Assembly (NCBI RefSeq): GCF_001562275.1
Contig: NZ_CP014304.1
Coordinates: forward strand, 62,001-126,000
Source: Hymenobacter sp. PAMC 26628
Lineage (GTDB): Bacteria; Bacteroidota; Bacteroidia; Cytophagales; Hymenobacteraceae
Reading direction: 5' to 3'
DNA length: 64,000 bases
Part shown: in pieces, positions 60,309-64,000 of the stretch
Layout of the letters: every line of letters starts with the position of its first letter
Numbering within the stretch: the stretch's first letter is position 1
Notes under the pieces: model-generated
What the model saw: the letters and a program-made list of their open reading frames with translations, nothing else
Told to the model about the DNA's origin: nothing
The model's database searches: none
Made by a program: the position numbers and the translations under genes

Positions 60309-61313
60309 ATGGATTTGCTAACGGTATCGGGCCTTGGCCTTGCGGAGCGCGGCCGGGCCGTGCTGGCGCCCCTCAGCTTTGGGCTGCGCGCCGGGCAGCG
60401 CCTGGCCCTGGCCGGCGAGAGCGGGGCCGGCAAAAGCACCCTGCTCCAGCTCATTGCCGGCCTGGTGCAGCCCAGCGCTGGCACCGTGCACGTGGCCGGC
60501 CGCCGCGTGCGGGGCCCCGCCGAGGTGCTGGTGGCCGGCCACCCGGGCGTGGCCTACCTCTCGCAGCGCTCCGAGCTGCCGCAGCACCTGCGCGTGGAGC
60601 AGGTGCTGCGCTACGCCCAGGCCCGCCCCGCCGTGGACGCCCCGGCCCTGTACGCCCTTTGCCGCATCGACCACCTGCTGGCCAACCGCACCGACCAGCT
60701 CTCGGGCGGCGAGCAGCAGCGGGTGGCCCTGGCCCGGCTGCTGCTGGGGGCCCCGCAGCTGCTGCTGCTCGACGAGCCCTTCTCGAACCTCGACCGCACC
60801 CACAAGCGCCAGCTCCGCGCCGTGCTCGACGGCGTGGGCGCACGCCTGGGCATTACCAGCGTGCTGGTGTCGCACGATGCGGCCGACACGCTGCCCTGGG
60901 CCGATGAGATTCTGGTGCTGCGCCGCGGCCAGCTGGTGCAGCAGGGCCCCCCAGAGCACTTGTATCGCCGGCCGGCCGACGCCTACACCGCCGCCCTCTT
61001 CGGCGACTATTACCTGGTGCGCGGGGCCGACCGCCAGGCCCTGCTGCCCGCCGTGGGGCCCCCCGCCCCCGGCACCGCCCTGCTCGTGCGCCCCGAGGAC
61101 CTGCGCCTCGGGGCCCCCGGCAGCGGGGCCCCTGGCACGGTGCGGGCCGTGCGCTTCATGGGCAGTTGCTATGAACTGGAAATCCAGCTCGCCGGGACCA
61201 CCGTGCGCCTGCCCGCCGCCACCGCCGCCCTGGCCCCCGGTGCCGCAGCGCACGTGGCCCTGGCCCTCGGCGCCGGTTGGGAAGTAAAGGACGACGGGGG
61301 AAGTGATGCGTAA
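60309..61313 (+). CDS. ABC transporter ATP-binding protein
   Basis: 334 residues. Walker A GESGAGKSTLL, Q-loop AYLSQRSELPQ, signature LSGGEQQRVALARLLL, Walker B LLLLDEPFSNLD, H-loop VLVSHDAAD. A C-terminal TOBE-like domain (LLVRPEDLRLG...VRAVRFMGSCYELEIQLAG trimmed to VRFMGSCYELEIQL) resembles the regulatory end of molybdate/spermidine/putrescine-type ATPases (PotA/ModC). No permease or binding protein is adjacent, so it is an orphan ATPase. ATG 60309. A near-consensus -7 box (GACCTTTG, 60259-60266) lies 42 nt upstream. Confidence 0.92.
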   Translation: MDLLTVSGLGLAERGRAVLAPLSFGLRAGQRLALAGESGAGKSTLLQLIAGLVQPSAGTVHVAGRRVRGPAEVLVAGHPGVAYLSQRSELPQHLRVEQVLRYAQARPAVDAPALYALCRIDHLLANRTDQLSGGEQQRVALARLLLGAPQLLLLDEPFSNLDRTHKRQLRAVLDGVGARLGITSVLVSHDAADTLPWADEILVLRRGQLVQQGPPEHLYRRPADAYTAALFGDYYLVRGADRQALLPAVGPPAPGTALLVRPEDLRLGAPGSGAPGTVRAVRFMGSCYELEIQLAGTTVRLPAATAALAPGAAAHVALALGAGWEVKDDGGSDA

Positions 61314-61348
61314 AGCGTTGTCATAAAAACCGCTACAATGAAACATAA

Positions 61349-61464
61349 GTCGTCATGCTCATCTGGCGTCCGCGCAGCCGAAGCATCTCTCCCGCGTAAC
61401 TAATTATGATCACTGCTGCGGGAGAGATGCTTCGGCTGCGCGGACGCCAGATGAGCATGACGAC
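61349..61464. repeat. Palindromic GTCATGC-family repeat, copy 4 (perfect 47-bp stem)
   Basis: Arms 61349-61395 and 61418-61464 are exact inverted complements over 47 bp, with a 22-nt loop. The outer part is GTCGTCATGCTCATCTGGCG and the inner part carries CGCAGCCGAAGCATCTCT. It lies in the convergent spacer between the ABC ATPase gene and kduI. It is the longest and best-preserved copy in the window. Confidence 0.9.
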
Positions 61465-61511
61465 CTAAAGAATTCCCTAGTCGATTCCAGGTTAGCCTAT
61501 GCACCAGCTGC

Positions 61512-62342
61512 TTACCGTAGCTCACTGATGGCGGCCGGGTCCATGTCGGTGTATTCCAGGTTTTCGCCGCCCATGCCCCAGATGAAGGTGTAGCCCGCCG
61601 TGCCTCAGCCCGCGTGGATGGACCACGGCGGCGAGAGGATGGCCTGGCCCTCGCCCACCCACAGGTGGCGGGTTTCCTGGGGGTGGCCCATTAGGTGCAA
61701 CACGCGCTGGCCCTCGGGCAGGTTGAAGTAGAGGTAGGCCTCCATGCGCCGGTCGTGGGTGTGGGCGGGCATGGTGTTCCACACGCTGCCGGGGTGCAGC
61801 TGCGTGAGGCCCATCACCAACTGGCAGCTCGCAATGCCTTCGTTGTAAATGTATTTGTAGATGGTGCGCTGGCTGGCCGTTTCCAGGGCCCCCAGCGTTA
61901 CGGGCGTGGCCTCGGCCTGGGTGCGGCGGGTGGTGGGGTAGGCGCGGTGCGCGGGCGTGCTGAGCAGGTAGTAGCGGGCCGGCTGGGCGCCGTCGGCGCT
62001 GGCAAACTGCACGTCGCGGGCGTCGCGGCCCACGTACAGGCAGTCCTGGGGCCCCAGTTCGTAGGCGGTGCCGTCCACCGTCACGGTGCCGGCGGCGCCG
62101 GTGTTAAGGACGCCCAGCTCGCGGCGCTGGAGGAAAAAGTCGGCCTTCAGGTTGTCAGGGCAGGGCAGGGCCAGGGGCCCCGCGGTGGGCACGGCGCCGC
62201 CCACCACCATGCGGTCGTAGTGGGTGTACACAAGCGTCACCTCGCCGGGCACAAACAGGGTTTCGATGAGGAAATTCGCGCGCAGCTCGGCGGTGTTCAT
62301 GGCCGCCGTTTCGCGCGGGCCGATGGCATAGCGTTGGGTCAT
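61512..62342 (-). pseudogene. kduI: 5-keto-4-deoxyuronate isomerase with premature TGA
   Basis: 276 codons from ATG 62342 to TAA 61512, the normal KduI length (about 278). Cupin metal ligands are visible: His194, His196, Glu201 (PAHTHDRRMEAY) and His243 (WSIHAG). Codon 246 is TGA (61605-61607), after which the frame continues with the conserved end [22 protein letters not shown]...ISELR. A translated product would stop at 245 residues, lacking the last 30 residues of the barrel; activity is doubtful unless the stop is read through or is an assembly error. KduI isomerises 5-keto-4-deoxyuronate in pectin/uronate breakdown and is paired with kduD upstream. Confidence 0.88.
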
Positions 62343-62451
62343 TGCAGTAAGGAGAGGATGGGAAAGGAAGAGTTATGTTGTAAGGATAGCCTATAGAAGA
62401 GCTACTGTGTAGAAAGGCCGTCACGCAAAAAGCATGTCATGCGGCAGGGCC

Positions 62452-62510
62452 ATTGATTAAAAAGGCCGTCATGCAGCGCGCAGCGAAGCATGACGGCCTT
62501 TTTAATCAAT
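62452..62510. repeat. Palindromic GTCATGC-family repeat, copy 5
   Basis: Perfect 23-bp arms (62452-62474, 62488-62510; core AAGGCCGTCATGC / GCATGACGGCCTT) around AGCGCGCAGCGAA. It lies between kduI and kduD on the same strand. The text just before it (62415-62450) contains a degraded second half-copy with GTCATGC. Confidence 0.88.
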
Positions 62511-62532
62511 AAACGAATTGTCAGCCAATCAA

Positions 62533-63303
62533 TTATCGGCCTATCCAGCCGCCGTCCACCGTTAAAATGGTGCCGTGCACGTAGTCGGCGGCGGCGCTGG
62601 CCAGGAACACGGTGGGGCCCTTAAAGTCGTCGGGCTGGCCCCAGCGGTTGGCGGGGATGCGGCTCAGGATGGCGGCCGAGCGGCCGGCATCCTGGCGCAG
62701 GGCCTCGGTGTTGTCGGTGGCGATGTAGCCCGGGGCAATGGCGTTCACGTTCACGCCGCGGCCGGCCCACTCGTTGGCCAGGGCCTTCACCAGGCTGCCG
62801 ATGGCACCCTTGCTGGCCGCGTAGCCCGGCACGTTGATGCCGCCCTGAAACGTGAGCAGCGAGGCCGTGAAGATGATTTTGCCGCGGCCGCGGGCCAGCA
62901 TCCGGGCCCCCACGGCGCGCGCCAGGCGGAAGGGCGCGTCGAGGTTGATGGCCAGCACGTCGTCCCAATCGGCGTCGGGGTGCTCGGCGGCGGGGGCCCG
63001 GCGGATGGTCCCGGCGTTGTTGACTAAGATGTCGATTTCGGGGAAGTCGGCCAGCACTTTCGTGGTGAAGGCATCGGCCGAGGCGCGCTGGCTGAAATCA
63101 GCCTGGTAGGCGCTGAACTGCCGGCCCAGGGCCCGCACCTGGCGGCCCACTTCGCCACCGTCGGCGGCCAGCGTGGCCGATACGCCCACGACGTCGGCGC
63201 CGGCTTCGGCCAGGCCCACGGCCATAGCCAGGCCAATGCCCTTGTTGCAGCCCGTAACGAGGGCGGTTTGGCCGGTAAGGTCGAAAGCAGCGGAAAGCGA
63301 CAT
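62533..63303 (-). CDS. kduD: 2-dehydro-3-deoxy-D-gluconate 5-dehydrogenase
   Basis: 256 residues. SDR with cofactor motif TGCNKGIGLAMA, NNAGTIRRAPA, catalytic Ser in IIFTASLLTFQGG, YAASK motif (GYAASKGAIG) and IAPGYIATDNTEAL, which together are distinctive for KduD. It reduces 2,5-diketo-3-deoxygluconate (the KduI product) to KDG, which then enters the Entner-Doudoroff-like route. Transcribed before kduI with a 190-bp spacer holding repeat copy 5. ATG 63303. Confidence 0.93.
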   Translation of the reverse strand: MSLSAAFDLTGQTALVTGCNKGIGLAMAVGLAEAGADVVGVSATLAADGGEVGRQVRALGRQFSAYQADFSQRASADAFTTKVLADFPEIDILVNNAGTIRRAPAAEHPDADWDDVLAINLDAPFRLARAVGARMLARGRGKIIFTASLLTFQGGINVPGYAASKGAIGSLVKALANEWAGRGVNVNAIAPGYIATDNTEALRQDAGRSAAILSRIPANRWGQPDDFKGPTVFLASAAADYVHGTILTVDGGWIGR

Positions 63304-63398
63304 ACAGGAAAGGCGAAAAAGACGGGAAATAGGGCCCCGGCCGCGGCGGCCGGGGCTGGGCAAATGTATTGCCTGCCGCCGGGCCAGCTCTCACGGCC

Positions 63399-63584
63399 TT
63401 ACCTGGCCGCTACTTTAAAAAGGTGGTCAACCGCTACCCGTTTGACTACGACACCCGCCTCTCGCTGGCCTCTACCTACCCCAGCCTGGGCAAAAAAGCC
63501 GAGGCCCGCGCCCGCTACAACCGCACGCTGCTCATCCGCCCCGGCGGTGCCAGCGCCACGGCCCGCCTGCGGCACTTGCCGTAG
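63399..63584 (+). pseudogene. TPR-like C-terminal fragment
   Basis: An open frame ends at 63584 with LPGRYFKKVVNRYPFDYDTRLSLASTYPSLGKKAEA, RARYNRTLLIRPGG: a repeat rhythm of about 34 residues resembling the last one or two TPR units of a longer protein. No start or upstream TPRs are present, because the sequence before it is the kduD upstream region. It is read as a truncated remnant; a small real gene (ATG 63369, 71 residues) is less likely. Confidence 0.45.
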
Positions 63585-63835
63585 CACCGCCCGCCGTTGC
63601 ACAATGCCCAGCCGGGGCTGCACGATGCCTTGGCCGGCTGGGCCGGCCGGGGCCCATTTTGGTTCGCCGGGGCCGGAGCGCCGTTGGCCGGGTTTTCGCC
63701 GCTGCCCGCCGGGTACGCGCCAGTGGCCCGGGGAAACGCAAGCATTTTTGTAATACAAATCAACCGCCAATAAATGCTACTAAGGGCGGGCGGGTTTAGC
63801 CACATCTTCTTTACGATTGAATTTTTGCCTGTTTC

Positions 63836-64000
63836 ATGAAAACTGCACTGTTGGCTTTCTGCTTGTCGATGCTGGCCCTGGGAACCGCCGTGGCCGCGCC
63901 CTGTGTACGGATCCCGTGGCCCCACCACGAAGGCACCCGGCCGTTGGTACGCTTTCTTGTGGCCACGCTGCGCGTGCGCGACCGCCAGGCGCTGGCCATC
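63836..64000 (+). CDS. Secreted protein, 5' end only
   Basis: ATG 63836 begins a frame open to the window edge (55 codons). A signal peptide (MKTALLAFCLSMLALGTAVAA) is followed by CVRIPWPHHEGTRPLVRF. Too short to assign; RFLVATLRVRDRQALAI gives no motif. The 63585-63835 spacer before it shows no clear promoter. Confidence 0.65.
   Translation, partial: MKTALLAFCLSMLALGTAVAAPCVRIPWPHHEGTRPLVRFLVATLRVRDRQALAI

Noticed and set aside
60309..61313. ABC ATPase as part of a molybdate or polyamine importer
   Set aside because: No permease or binding-protein gene lies next to it; the resemblance is limited to the TOBE-like tail.
61605..61607. TGA in kduI as a selenocysteine codon
   Set aside because: No SECIS-like stem was recognised just downstream, KduI is not a known selenoprotein, and nothing suggests a selenocysteine system here. 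Mutation or sequence error is simpler.
1..64000. CRISPR arrays, rRNA operons, prophage, integrase or replication origin
   Set aside because: No regularly spaced direct repeats, no rRNA sequence, no phage structural genes, no tyrosine or serine recombinase and no DnaA-box cluster were seen on reading.

Overview
The window is a high-GC chromosomal segment of a Bacteroidota bacterium, most likely Hymenobacter or a close Cytophagales relative. The pointers are three secreted proteins with C-terminal type IX secretion (T9SS) sorting domains, Bacteroidota-type promoters (-7 element TAnnTTTG, -33 TTG), a DUF4295 gene after rpmG, HMG-CoA reductase (mevalonate pathway), and GGGGCCC-type words scattered through genes, spacers and terminators. 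No CRISPR array, rRNA, prophage or intact insertion sequence was seen.

Layout. 0-8 kb: 3' end of a large T9SS adhesin, an alpha/beta hydrolase, a collapsed GH2 glycosidase, and a patatin-BamA-type outer-membrane phospholipase. 8-12 kb: OmpR-type two-component system with a collagen-like secreted protein, then a DUF486 membrane protein. 12-26.7 kb: mostly housekeeping and single-gene units (Kir channel, phospholipase C/S1-P1-like protein, Fic AMPylase, peptide deformylase, RuvX, CtpA protease, HMG-CoA reductase, TonB-like protein, phytanoyl-CoA dioxygenase, SDR, PAP2-like protein, M20 amidohydrolase). 26.9-32.5 kb: T9SS thermolysin, outer-membrane barrel, TPR protein, esterase.

32.57-39.29 kb is a lower-GC accessory island: a 5'-truncated DoxX-like gene, a 465-bp element with 38-bp Tn3-type inverted repeats, a truncated relaxase-like tail plus a mobilisation-type membrane protein, and a T9SS Asp-box protein with lipoprotein and outer-membrane companions. 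39.3-47.7 kb: Ogt, GH-A glycosidase, CDF transporter, response regulator, a broken PAS kinase, APC permease and a hypothetical protein. 47.7-55.2 kb: toxin-antitoxin pair flanked by a duplicated piece of the neighbouring acetyltransferase, hemB, ornithine aminotransferase, RidA, rpmB, rpmG, DUF4295, ftsY, a Rieske-like lipoprotein and tRNA-Asn. 55.4-64 kb: a decayed PAS kinase/regulator, an RsbQ-like hydrolase pseudogene followed by an intact PAS kinase, an acyltransferase, an orphan ABC ATPase, and kduD-kduI for uronate catabolism (kduI with a premature TGA).

The main themes are (1) several sensory and glycan genes in different stages of decay (GH2, two PAS kinases, RsbQ, kduI); (2) a dispersed palindromic repeat family with GTCATGC/GCATGAC arms in at least five spacers, one copy a perfect 47-bp stem; and (3) the Tn3-derived miniature element at the junction of two truncated genes. 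Coordinates of starts are chosen from signal peptides, motifs and frames. All functional calls are by recognition of motifs, not by database search.
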